Assembly (NCBI GenBank): GCA_963682025.1
Contig: CAVMKG010000281.1
Span: forward strand, 248,001-312,000
Length of the DNA stretch: 64,000 bases
Source: Cordilura impudica
Taxonomy: Eukaryota; Arthropoda; Insecta; Diptera; Scathophagidae
Direction: 5' to 3'
The notes below the pieces were generated by a model. The model searched no databases, was not told the origin of the DNA, and worked only from the letters and a program-made list of their open reading frames with translations. Shown piece after piece: positions 55,275 through 64,000 of this stretch. The stretch's first letter is position 1. Every line of letters begins with the position of its first letter. A program made the translations under genes and the position numbers.

Positions 55275-58025
55275 TAGGGTGGCCCTTCGTTATATGGAGG
55301 GGAACAAAGTGTTCAAAATGTCGGTCTCACCCCCTAGAAATATGGGAATAGCAAAAAAACTGAGAAATACAAAGTTTTGGGCCAATCAAAACGTTTAATC
55401 GTGGCGCAAAGCGATTGGAAATTTCAAGTGTGTTTATATGGGGAAAATTTGACTTTGAAAAATTTGAAATAGCAAATGACACAGACCACTTTTGTGTCAA
55501 AAAAAAACTAGGTCATGAAATTTGATGGCATTTTTTTCAACTTTGAGAAATTGATTAAAGCCATCATTCTTTTTTGGTCTCTATACTTATAAGTATTCAG
55601 ATATGAAGTATTGTTTTATTACCACTTTGTTAACCTATTGCGGATTGAGACCGAAAATTGGAAATTTTTTTGATAAAATTTTTAAAACTTCTTTTTCAAG
55701 TTTGAAAAAACTTTCTTAAACAAAATTTAAAAAAATGAATATATCACTTTAAGGTTTTATTAAATATATGTTGCAGATTAACTGTGTTAATTTTTAAGTA
55801 AATCCCTGTGCCAGAATTTTTTTGACAAGGATTTTATTTTTGCGGATTTCGAGAAAAATTGGATTTTTGAGAAATATTCTCTAAATGTACTCTTTCTAAA
55901 TACTTTGTATCAAAAATTCATCACTTTTCTACTTTTAAATGTTATGTTTTATCTTAATAGCCTAGGGTTGGGAAAAAATATGACTCCATTAACACTTTTT
56001 GGAATTGGGGTCACATATGACCCCAAACTAATAAAAGACAATTTATTCAAATAATTCAAATATCTTGTAAGTGCTGTTGAATTTTTAGATGCGACGCTTA
56101 AAATATAATAACCAAATGTGTAGAACTACCGTTATTAAAAGTTGGGATAAATCCGAGAACGCTAACCCGTTATTTGCCAAGTCCAACTTTGGATTTTAAG
56201 ATATTTTAAAATAAAAATGACCTAAAACGAGTTTTTCTAATAAACTCGTTGATACCACTATTTAGAATTTAAGAAAAATAATTCGATTAATTTTTATTTA
56301 TTTAACCCTTCAGTGCTCCTGAGATCAAAATTATCCATTGTGATATATCTCTGGTGCAATTATCTGCTTATTGCTCGCGAATATAAATTAAAACCACTTA
56401 AGTCATATGTCTAAAAAATAGAACGTTTTTTGAAATTCACTTTTATTTAATTTTGTAATTTATTCCATTAAGAGTAGTATTAATTTAATATTACCTTTTA
56501 TATATATTATTATATTTGAAATTTACTTTTATTTAATAAACTATTTAAAACTGGGAAATAAAATGTTAGACGTTTGAAAAGATGTAGGTGACATTGAAGA
56601 TAATATAAAGCGACCGATTATTAAAAATCAAAAATGTCAACCATTATAAGTAATGGCATCTTCACCGATTGACCTGAAATTTTTTTTTTTTTTTTTGGCG
56701 TTTTTTATCAATATCCACCAAACTCGTTAGTGAGACCGCAAGAAATTCAACTATTACTTTATTATATAAAGTAATTTTATAACAAAATTGGTTAAAAGTT
56801 GTTTTAATATATATTCGCGAGCAATAAGCAGATAATTGCACCAGAGATATATCACAATGGACAATTTTGATTTCAGGAGTACTGAAGGGTTAAATAAATA
56901 AAAATTAACCGAATTAGTTTTCTTAAATTCTAAATTCTAAATTTAATAGAAAAACTCGTTTTAGGTCAGTTTTATTTAAAAATATCTTAAAATCCAAAGC
57001 TGGCCTTGGCAAATAATAGGTTAACGTTCTCGGATTTATCCCAAATTTTTGGAACGAAACTTCTACACATTTGGTTATTATATTTTATGCGTCGCACCTA
57101 AAAATTAGACAGCACTTACAAAATATTTGAATTTTTTGAATAAATTGTCTTTTATTAGCTTGGGGTCATATGTGACCCCAATTCCAAAAGGGTTAATGGA
57201 GTCGTATTATTTTTTCCGAAACCCTAGGCTATTAAGATAAAATATAACATTTAAAAGTAGAAAAATGATGAATTTTTGATACAAAGTATTTAGAAAGAGT
57301 ACATTTACAGAATATTTCTCAAAAATCAAATTTTTCTCGAAATGCGCAAAAATAAAATCCTTGTCAAAAAATTCTGGCGGAGGAATTTACTTAAAAATTA
57401 ACACAGTTAATCTGCAACATATATTTAATAAAACCTTAAAGTGATATATTCATTTTTTAAATTTTGTTTAAGAAAGTTTTTTCAAACTTGAAAAGGGAGT
57501 TTTAAAAATTTTATCAAAAAAATTTCCAATTTTCGGTCTCAATGCGCAATAGGTTAACAACGTGGTAATAAAACAATACTTCATATCTGAATACCTATAA
57601 GTATAGAGACCAAAAAAGAATGATGGCTTTAATCAATTTCTCAAAGTTGAAAAAAATGTCATCAAATTTCATGAATTAGTTTTTTTTTGGCACAAAAGTG
57701 GTCTGGGGCATTTGCTATTTCTTGGCGAAGTTTCATTCGATTGTGAAGGTTTATAACCTGTTGAAAGGATAATTTAATACTAATCCCGAATTATATAACA
57801 GCTTGTCGGAAAAATTAAACTGTAGAACGAAATTTTCGTAAAATCTGAAAAAAAGTCATATTTTCCCCATATAAACACACTTGAAATTTTCAATCGCTTT
57901 GCGCCACGACTAAAAATTTTTTGATTGGCCCTAAACCTTATATATATCAGTTTTTTTGCTATTCGCATATTTCCAGGGGGTGAGACCGACAGATTGAACA
58001 CGTTTTTTTATTAAGGGCCACCCTA
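55275..58025. mobile_element. Foldback element FB, copy 2, with perfect 9-bp target duplication
   Basis: The ends are TAGGGTGGCCCTT in inverted orientation, flanked by ATGGCGCAT at 55266-55274 and 58026-58034. Arms run 55275 to about 56400 and about 56785 to 58025, with a loop of about 385 bp unlike the core of copies 1 and 3. Arms carry GGGGTCACATATGACCCCAA and its mirror. Long arms, a 9-bp duplication and no gene point to a non-autonomous foldback/MULE-type element. Confidence 0.9.
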
Positions 58026-58129
58026 ATGGCGCATAGTAGGACGAATAGCAAATGTTCCGTTCACATTACCCAACACCTCACATAGTTCAACTGTTTGAGC
58101 TGAGGCTTTTTTTTCCAAATGGTTGTTTT

Positions 58130-58690
58130 GAATTTGCCCATCGATCCGTCTTTTTGAATTTTTGATTTTGACTAAATTTTTTTCTAAAAATTGGTTTTTG
58201 CGAAAAAAAAAAAAAGTTTTTTGGCGCCAATGTGATCAAATGGAGCGCGAGAATGGGGCCTTTTTTCAAAAATTTTAAGCTGAGAATCTTCGTTGTAGTC
58301 TGCGTGAAACTGCGGAGAAAAATTTTGTATTTTTATTTTTTCCCAAAAACGGCCATAATGTCCAAAGCTTTTCATGGAGAAGAAAATTTATTGAATCAAA
58401 AGTGTTAAGAATCATTCTTGGAATATTTACAATTTTTTTCAGAACTTTTGGACATATTTTTGACATTAAAAAAAATTTTTTTTTTAATGTATGTAACATT
58501 TTTGAAAAACATCAAAAATTCAAAAATTTTTCGGCGCAGTTTCACGCAGACAGTTTTTTGTGTTTAACGCGACGAAGATTTTCAGCTGCAAATATGTGAA
58601 AAAAAAACATTCTTGTGCTCCACATTTGCTTCCAAAATAATCTTTTTTTTGTTTCCTAAAAATCAATTTTTGGAGACAAATTTCAGAAAA
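58130..58690. repeat. Imperfect 560-bp palindrome
   Basis: GAGAATCTTCGTTGTAGTCT and GCGTGAAACTGCGGAGAAAA on the left (about 58285-58325) oppose TTTTTCGGCGCAGTTTCACG and CGACGAAGATTTTCAGCT on the right (58527-58590). The TTTCTAAAAATTGGTTTTT and CCTAAAAATCAATTTTTGG blocks lie further out. The centre is near 58440. Probably an old foldback MITE of another family; no target duplication identified. Confidence 0.7.
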
Positions 58691-58714
58691 ATATTAACCG
58701 AAACCAAAAAGAGG

Positions 58715-59190
58715 TGTCGATGGTCAAATTCAAGACCAACATTAAACACTTCAACTATGTAAAGCTTAGAGTGATTTCAAAGAAAAAGTTGCTATATTAT
58801 GGTGTGGCGGTTGTGTTTCGGGCCAAGGGATTAGACACATGAAAATTCTTAATAACGTAATGTATACATATGCAGAGGCAAATATACCCCTGGTCTGAAA
58901 GTTACAACGTAACAATAACCCAAAGCACACTTCCTTAGTTTTAAGCGAATAGCTAAAATCTAATGCTGTTTATGTTTTGGGATGGCCAGCCCAATCAGCA
59001 TAAAATCAATAACATACAAAATATATGGAAAGTTGTAAATCGAAATATATGGACAAACAATTAATTTTGAGGGGAAATAAGTTGCAATGGATATCATTAT
59101 TAATTTAATTGACTCCATGCCTCGAAGTTGTGAAGCAGTACTAAAAAATTATGGATGATATTTAAACCAAAAATATTGGTAACATTTTTA
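58715..59190 (+). pseudogene. Bari/Tc1-type transposase relic
   Basis: The plus strand with frame changes reads VKFKTNIKHFNY, then LLYYGVAVVFRAKGLDT (a decayed GGG.V.VWGC.S..G region), YTYAEANIPLV, RNNNPKHTS, KSNAVYVLGWPAQSA and NKLQWISLL. The NDPKHTS and W(P)AQSPDLN order is that of Tc1-superfamily transposases. Stops throughout make it dead. No ends were found. Confidence 0.65.
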
Positions 59191-59479
59191 ATTATTGTAT
59201 AGCAAAAGGTAGTAATGTTTTGTCAACAGCAATAGCATAAGTTAAACTATTTTACGTTAATATATTTTTTTAAATAAATAAAATTTAAAAGTAATTAAAA
59301 TTGCATCTTTGACCTGCGGTTAAAAAAAAATGTTTCTGATTTATTTTCCATACATATCTTCTAAAATCCTTCAAAAAAATTTCCTTAAAACGAGTTTTTA
59401 AAAATCGAATTACCTTTGGAGTTACAGAACTATATATGTATATAAATTAAGAAAACGTTATATTTTTCTTTTAAAAAAA
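59191..59479. other. AT-rich flank of the errantivirus
   Basis: Nothing recognised. The precise LTR edge and the target duplication cannot be fixed because only one LTR is in the window. Confidence 0.4.
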
Positions 59480-59766
59480 TTATTGTTGTGTGTTTTGTTA
59501 GAACACACAACGTCTTTATTGTTTCACGATAAAATACAGAGTAAAGTTTAAACTTAAATTACCCTAATTAATAAGCGCAGGTTTTTGCTTACTTTCAAAC
59601 TCACACCACCTTAATCGGCTTGCTCGTGTACGTCGCAGACGTTGTGTCAGCATGTGAACCAGCTGCGTTGCGGAATGTGTCTCAAATATCGCAGACGCGA
59701 CGTCAGCTTTGTGAACGTGTGAATTTCTTTTTTATTTTGTTATTTTAAATGTTTCTCGTGTTAACT
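59480..59766 (-). repeat. 3' LTR of the errantivirus
   Basis: It starts AGTTAACACGAG directly after the polypurine tract and ends near CACACAACAATAATT. It contains AATAAA (59513-59518) just upstream of a hairpin GTGTGTTCTAACAAAACACAC, a plausible polyadenylation region. The AGTTA.. start is typical of Gypsy-group LTRs. The outer edge is uncertain by several bases. Confidence 0.75.
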
Positions 59767-59777
59767 CCTCCCTCCTC
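59767..59777 (-). promoter_or_regulatory. Polypurine tract (plus-strand primer site)
   Basis: GAGGAGGGAGG on the minus strand lies immediately before the LTR start and 22 bp after the env stop. This is where plus-strand DNA synthesis is primed in LTR retroelements. Confidence 0.85.
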
Positions 59778-59798
59778 AAATGCAATCGTCCCGATTGC

Positions 59799-61293
59799 CT
59801 AGAACGTGTGTAGGTCGTAAATGCTTGGTTTTTTTTTCTCGGGTTTCCTCTCTGTGTCTTGTACCTTTTCTATTTGTTCTAATGAAATTGTTTCTGTTTC
59901 TGACCTCTCTTTTTTCCGTTTTAATATCTTCTTCGTTGTTAACCAAATGGTGATGACTAGGGCTGAAATTATGGTAATTGTACTTGAAGTTATCAGCAGG
60001 TTATTCTTGGTTTCCAATAGTTCCAATCTCTCAAAATTTCCCATATTGATCTTATGGAGTCGTTGTAGGGATAGGACTTCTTCTGTTTTTGCGTTTGCTG
60101 CTTTTGGTTGTAGAGAGGCTGGGAGAGGTTTGCTGCCGCTTACTTCTTTGGAGAAATATTCACGATCATCGATTATTATTGTTGTATTGTAATATTTAAG
60201 TAGATAAGTTCCATTTAAAATTATTTCTTCATTGTTCACGCTGATTTTGCCGTTATATTGATTTAATAATAGAATATCACTTCCGATTTCCTCTACGGTG
60301 GGTATGTGTTCGTTGTTTACCTGGGTGCAGTTCCCTATCTTGTTCTTAAATAGATTTGTTATACAATAATCATCTCTTAATTTTATTAATTTATCTCTAT
60401 TACATATGGTTAGATCATTATAATTTTTGCATTTATCTTTAATAGCAAATAAAACATTATTACAATTCAAAATTTTATCAAATTCAATTCTATCAATTAA
60501 ATGACCAATTTTTACTGGTTTTGCTAAATACATTTTGCAGATATCATTTTGAGTGATTGGAATACTTAAAATGTACAGAATTTCTTTATTATTTGTAACG
60601 ATTTTTACATTTCCGAATGATAATAACTCATCTACGTTAAATAATGGTATATTATAATTAGTCAGAACATCATTAAGTACTTCGATTTCAGTTTTTGATA
60701 AAATAAATGAATTTACAATATTAACTTTGGCCCATTGGATGGCATATTCGATGTTCTGTAATTCTTTTTCTATCAAAATCAATTTGTGTTCTAATTTACT
60801 TGCTAACTCGTTATTCCAATCTTCTCTTTTAACTTTCAATATTTCGTTAGTAATATTCGATATTTCTTGTATTCTGTCAATAGTCAGTTCGTTTATTACC
60901 ATTTGTCTATTATTATTTTCTAAAAGATTTCCGATCTTTTGATTAAGGATTTCCCAATCATGACTGTCTGGAGTTCCGGCAATCCATTTCCATGCACTGC
61001 CTATAAAATCTATTGATCTCTTCTTTCTACCTGGACATAGGCGTTTAAGAAGACTTTTTATATCAATGATTTGTTGTGTTAAAAACGGACGGAGCGGATG
61101 TTTGAATGTAATGTTCGTATTTAAAATTGTTTCAAGTTCTTCTGATAAGGCTTGATATTGTTCGAGATTGATTGAGTGTATAACTTTAAATGTGCCATTC
61201 TGTCTCCTTGCGATACCATTCTGAATGGTTATCAATCTAGAGTTGGAGTAGTCTAGAATGTTGAAATCTGCTAACGCGCTGTTTATTAATAAT
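59799..61293 (-). CDS. env: Errantiviral envelope fusion glycoprotein
   Basis: Type I membrane glycoprotein expected to mediate particle entry. The open frame runs from 61340 but opens with TTG and has no ATG before residue 147. A strong splice acceptor (pyrimidine run, ACAG) ends at 61294, so I place the env exon at 61293. Residue numbers count from 61340. A hydrophobic N-terminal stretch precedes ALADFN. A furin-type site RKKR lies at 105-108, followed by SIDFIGSAWKWIAG, the fusion-peptide signature shared with insect errantiviral and baculoviral F-type proteins. A transmembrane segment spans about 448-469 with a basic cytoplasmic tail. Several N-x-T sites (for example NCT at 337) are seen. 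No stop or frameshift interrupts it. The start exon is presumably in the upstream gag leader, outside the window. Confidence 0.88.
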
Positions 61294-61325
61294 CTGTAAA
61301 AAAATAAAAATAAAATAAAAGTAAA
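61294..61325 (-). promoter_or_regulatory. Probable 3' splice site for subgenomic env mRNA
   Basis: On the minus strand a pyrimidine-rich run containing TTTTATTTTTATTTTTTT leads to ACAG at 61297-61294, followed by ATTATTAAT. Its position just after the pol stop and before the first conserved env residues matches known env splicing in errantiviruses. Splicing is inferred, not observed. Confidence 0.7.
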
Positions 61326-61336
61326 GAAATATTTCG

Positions 61337-64000
61337 TCAATTTCTAATATGACCTTTGTGGATAACACGGCCGCTTTCGGTAACTACGGTTGTCCCTCTA
61401 TTTTCCCTAACAATCTCTTCTTTAAAGCGATTACTCAACTTTGTACCCAACCTTTTATTAGTTTTTACGTAAATCAACTGACCGGGCACATATTCTTTTG
61501 TAGGTTTTTTATTTTTGTTATGATAACTTAAGTCTTTTTCCTGTTTTCGTTTCAGTCTCTCAACGTTGGATAGTCTTGTCGTCTCATAGTCTTGGGGAGA
61601 AAAATCAATTGTTCGCCCAAAATACAAGTCAACTGGTTTCTTATTAGTCGTCGAATGGAACGTGTGATTATATTCATTCACCGATCTTTCCAGCAATTCT
61701 TCAAAATCTCTGGATGTTCCGTCATTTTTCAGGCATCTCATGATTTCCGCTAAAGTAGAGTGGAATCTTTCTATTTGACCATTTATTTCGCTCTTGTATG
61801 ACGGGGTGGTAAATACATCAATTTTTAGATCATCTTTCATCATGAATTGTATGGATGCGGAGTTTAAGGAAGGTTCGTTGTCCATAACCACATACTTTGG
61901 CACTCCATATGAAAACAAAATTTCCCTAAGGGGTTTTCGGACATGTTCTGTAGATCTTCCGTTTAATAATTTTACTTTTGCGTACTTAGTAAATTTATCA
62001 ATTGATGTTAAAATGAGTTTTTTATCGGTCGAAAAAATGTCGATATGGACAATATGCCCTGGATATGTTGGTATGGGAGTTTCGCGTAATTCTGGATTAT
62101 TTGGGTGTCTCTCATATTTTCCTTTTTTACATATGGAACATAATTTTATAATTCTTTTTATTTTACCTGACATGCCAGGGAAATAATATTTTTCCAACAT
62201 TTGCTTTTTATTTTCTCTATCATTTCGATGAGCCCTATTGTGTGTTTCTATTATCAGATTTTCTTGATCGTTCTCAGATGTTATATCTTCAACGGTCGAC
62301 TGTGTAAAGCGGCATTTGTAATTTGCGAAATGATTGGGATAAAATAATTGGATTTTTCCCATTATCCATTCTGGAGTTTTTATTCCGTTAATGACAGACG
62401 GATTCAGATATTTTCTTAGAATGTTCACTAGGATTTGTTCGTCGTATTGGGGTTCCTTAATAATGTGTCTATGTACTCCGGGAAATACAATTTGAAATTG
62501 GTACGATGATGTGTTGTCCACATTTATAAATAACTGATTTTTGAAAACATTTATTGGAATTTCTACGCTATGTATTAAATGTTCTGACGAACTTTCTGCG
62601 CTGTGTTCGGTGGGGGTCAAAGAGTTTATTTGAGCATTTATAGGATTTAATCCTATAGGGACTCTGGATAGAGCATCAGCAACTACATTTGTTCGTCCAG
62701 GTTTATACTTCAACTCGTAGTTATACTCTTCCAAAATACATTTCCACCTTTTCATTTTTGAATTATTATTATTATTGCTGAGGGCGTATGTCAAGGGTTG
62801 GTGATCCGTATAGATCACCACTTTTTTGGAACCATACAAATAATTTCTTAGAGAATTCAGTGCCCATATAATGGCTAACATCTCTCTTTCATTAGTTGCA
62901 TAGTTCTCCTCTGTTTTGTTCAATGTTCTGGAAATAAATGCAATTGGTTTTTCTTCTTGACTTAACACTGCACCAATTGCAAAGTTGGAAGCGTCTGTAG
63001 TCAATTGAAAATCTTTTTCGAAATTGGGATATGATAACAAAACTTCACGTGAAGCCAATGCGTTTTTCAATTGATCAAATGCATTCTTGGATGAAGTATC
63101 CAATTCTATTTTCGTCTGACTTGATATAGATTTTGAAATTCGTCCGTCCGATCCTCTCAGAAGCGCCGTCAATGGTTTTGCAATATCTGCATAACCCCTA
63201 ATAAACCTTCTATAGTACCCGGAGAGTCCGAGAAATGACCGAAGTTCTTTTAGTGTTTTTGGATAGCAAAATTTCAAAATTGAATCGACTTTTTTGGGAT
63301 TTGTCATTATACCTTCCTTTGATACCACGAAGCCTAAAAATTCAACCTCATGTTTGAAAAATTCGCATTTGTCTAGTTGAACTTTCATATTAGCTAATTC
63401 TAGTGTCCTAAATATTGTTCCCAAGTGTTCCAGATGAGATTTCTCATCCTTACTGAAAATTATGATGTCGTCCACATATACGTAACATATCTTCCCAATA
63501 AATTCTCTCAAAATATCGTCGAGTGCTCTTTGAAATATTGATGGAGCATTTTTCAGCCCAAACGGTAACCTGGTATATTCATATTTTCCGTTGTTTACTG
63601 AAAAGGCTGTTTTTTCCCTATCCTCTTCTCTTAATGTTATCTGATGAAAGCCGCTCTTAAGATCTAACACTGTAAAGTATTGATTCCCACCTAAGTTGGA
63701 TAGAACGTCATTAATCTCTGGAATGGGGTACCTATCGGCCACCGTTACTGCGTTTAATCGTCTAAAATCGACAACTAATCTGTATTTTTTCTGTCCTGAA
63801 AAATCTTCTTTTTTGGGTACGACCCATATGGGTGAATTATATGGAGACCGTGATGGTCTTATAATGCCATCGCAAAGGAGACGATCGATTTCTTTTTCTA
63901 CAATATCTTTTAAGGCCATTGGGTAAGGGTAACTTCTAGCGTATATTGGTGAATTATTGACTGTGCGGATGTCACCAATTACTGTAGTGGTATATGTCAA
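61337..64000 (-). CDS. pol: Errantiviral Pol: reverse transcriptase, RNase H, integrase (partial)
   Basis: The frame is open for 887 codons from the window edge to a TGA at 61337-61339, so the N-terminal protease and start are outside. Counting from the edge: the RT has VLDLKSGFHQ (Asp 113), LPFGLKNAP (145-153) and YVDD (175-178). RNase H has TTDAS (Asp 336), NEREMLA near 370 and YTDHQPL (Asp 399). Integrase has the H-H-C-C zinc finger at 587, 591, 621 and 624, then catalytic residues Asp 654 (VHID), Asp 707 (VMDN) and Glu 744 (GQIERFHSTL). All expected catalytic residues are present. The product copies the RNA genome to DNA and inserts it. The stop lies 44 bp upstream of the env exon. Confidence 0.95.
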   Translation of the reverse strand: MTYTTTVIGDIRTVNNSPIYARSYPYPMALKDIVEKEIDRLLCDGIIRPSRSPYNSPIWVVPKKEDFSGQKKYRLVVDFRRLNAVTVADRYPIPEINDVLSNLGGNQYFTVLDLKSGFHQITLREEDREKTAFSVNNGKYEYTRLPFGLKNAPSIFQRALDDILREFIGKICYVYVDDIIIFSKDEKSHLEHLGTIFRTLELANMKVQLDKCEFFKHEVEFLGFVVSKEGIMTNPKKVDSILKFCYPKTLKELRSFLGLSGYYRRFIRGYADIAKPLTALLRGSDGRISKSISSQTKIELDTSSKNAFDQLKNALASREVLLSYPNFEKDFQLTTDASNFAIGAVLSQEEKPIAFISRTLNKTEENYATNEREMLAIIWALNSLRNYLYGSKKVVIYTDHQPLTYALSNNNNNSKMKRWKCILEEYNYELKYKPGRTNVVADALSRVPIGLNPINAQINSLTPTEHSAESSSEHLIHSVEIPINVFKNQLFINVDNTSSYQFQIVFPGVHRHIIKEPQYDEQILVNILRKYLNPSVINGIKTPEWIMGKIQLFYPNHFANYKCRFTQSTVEDITSENDQENLIIETHNRAHRNDRENKKQMLEKYYFPGMSGKIKRIIKLCSICKKGKYERHPNNPELRETPIPTYPGHIVHIDIFSTDKKLILTSIDKFTKYAKVKLLNGRSTEHVRKPLREILFSYGVPKYVVMDNEPSLNSASIQFMMKDDLKIDVFTTPSYKSEINGQIERFHSTLAEIMRCLKNDGTSRDFEELLERSVNEYNHTFHSTTNKKPVDLYFGRTIDFSPQDYETTRLSNVERLKRKQEKDLSYHNKNKKPTKEYVPGQLIYVKTNKRLGTKLSNRFKEEIVRENRGTTVVTESGRVIHKGHIRN

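Larger units (their letters stand above)
59480..64000 (-). mobile_element. Errantivirus (Gypsy-group LTR retroelement with env), 3' part
   Basis: The gene order on the minus strand is pol, env, polypurine tract and 3' LTR, as in insect errantiviruses. Gag, protease and the 5' LTR fall beyond 64000. Both visible genes are open, in contrast to every other element in the window, so this insertion is probably young. The window edge prevents judging whether the whole element is complete. Confidence 0.92.

Noticed and set aside
59821..60192. 123-codon frame on the plus strand
   Set aside because: It is antisense to the env coding sequence and shows no protein family features.

Overview
The window looks like repeat-dense, AT-rich nuclear DNA from a higher fly (Diptera, most likely a calyptrate such as a blowfly, flesh fly or muscid). 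The evidence is many copies of short DINE-1/Helitron-like elements carrying a CCGT microsatellite core and the AACAAGTAAG end, a rosa-type mariner that starts AAGGGTGATTTTTT, jockey/I-type LINEs, and a Gypsy-group errantivirus with pol, env and LTR. I found no intact host protein-coding gene. Almost everything recognisable is a mobile element, and the insertions can be placed in relative order because they are nested.

Layout. 0.8-8.7 kb: DINE-like copies, two Tc1 fragments, and a RAG1-core/Transib-like transposase pseudogene cut off by a small Helitron. 8.7-19.9 kb: two degenerate LINEs. The first holds a short Helitron-like copy and a deleted mariner. The second is split by a 6.0-kb element with 936-bp inverted arms that look identical, which itself carries a dead mariner, a DINE copy and a Helitron with a helicase remnant. 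20-26.5 kb: DINE copies, a hAT-like C-terminal relic, and AT-rich DNA. 26.6-28.7 kb: a Helitron-like element containing 145-bp repeats and a 1.3-kb minisatellite. 28.7-37.4 kb: mostly featureless DNA around a foldback element inserted in a DINE copy. 37.4-42.7 kb: DINE copies, a rosa mariner, and a duplicated unit containing heptamer arrays.

42.7-55.1 kb: short Helitron-like copies, a full-length but broken hAT element with perfect 8-bp target duplications, a second foldback element, and a head-to-head DINE pair. 55.3-58.0 kb: a third foldback element with a perfect 9-bp target duplication. 58.1-59.2 kb: a palindrome and a decayed Bari/Tc1 relic. 59.5-64 kb: the 3' half of an errantivirus on the minus strand. 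Its pol (RT-RNase H-integrase) and env frames are open, followed by a polypurine tract and the 3' LTR; gag, protease and the 5' LTR lie beyond the window edge.

Most elements are dead: they have frameshifts, internal deletions or lost catalytic residues. The errantivirus is the only element here whose visible genes are all open. The most unusual objects are the giant inverted-arm element, the RAG1-like relic with an in-frame deletion, and the foldback family ending in TAGGGTGGCCC. All identifications are by eye from motifs and internal repetition; no database search was run.
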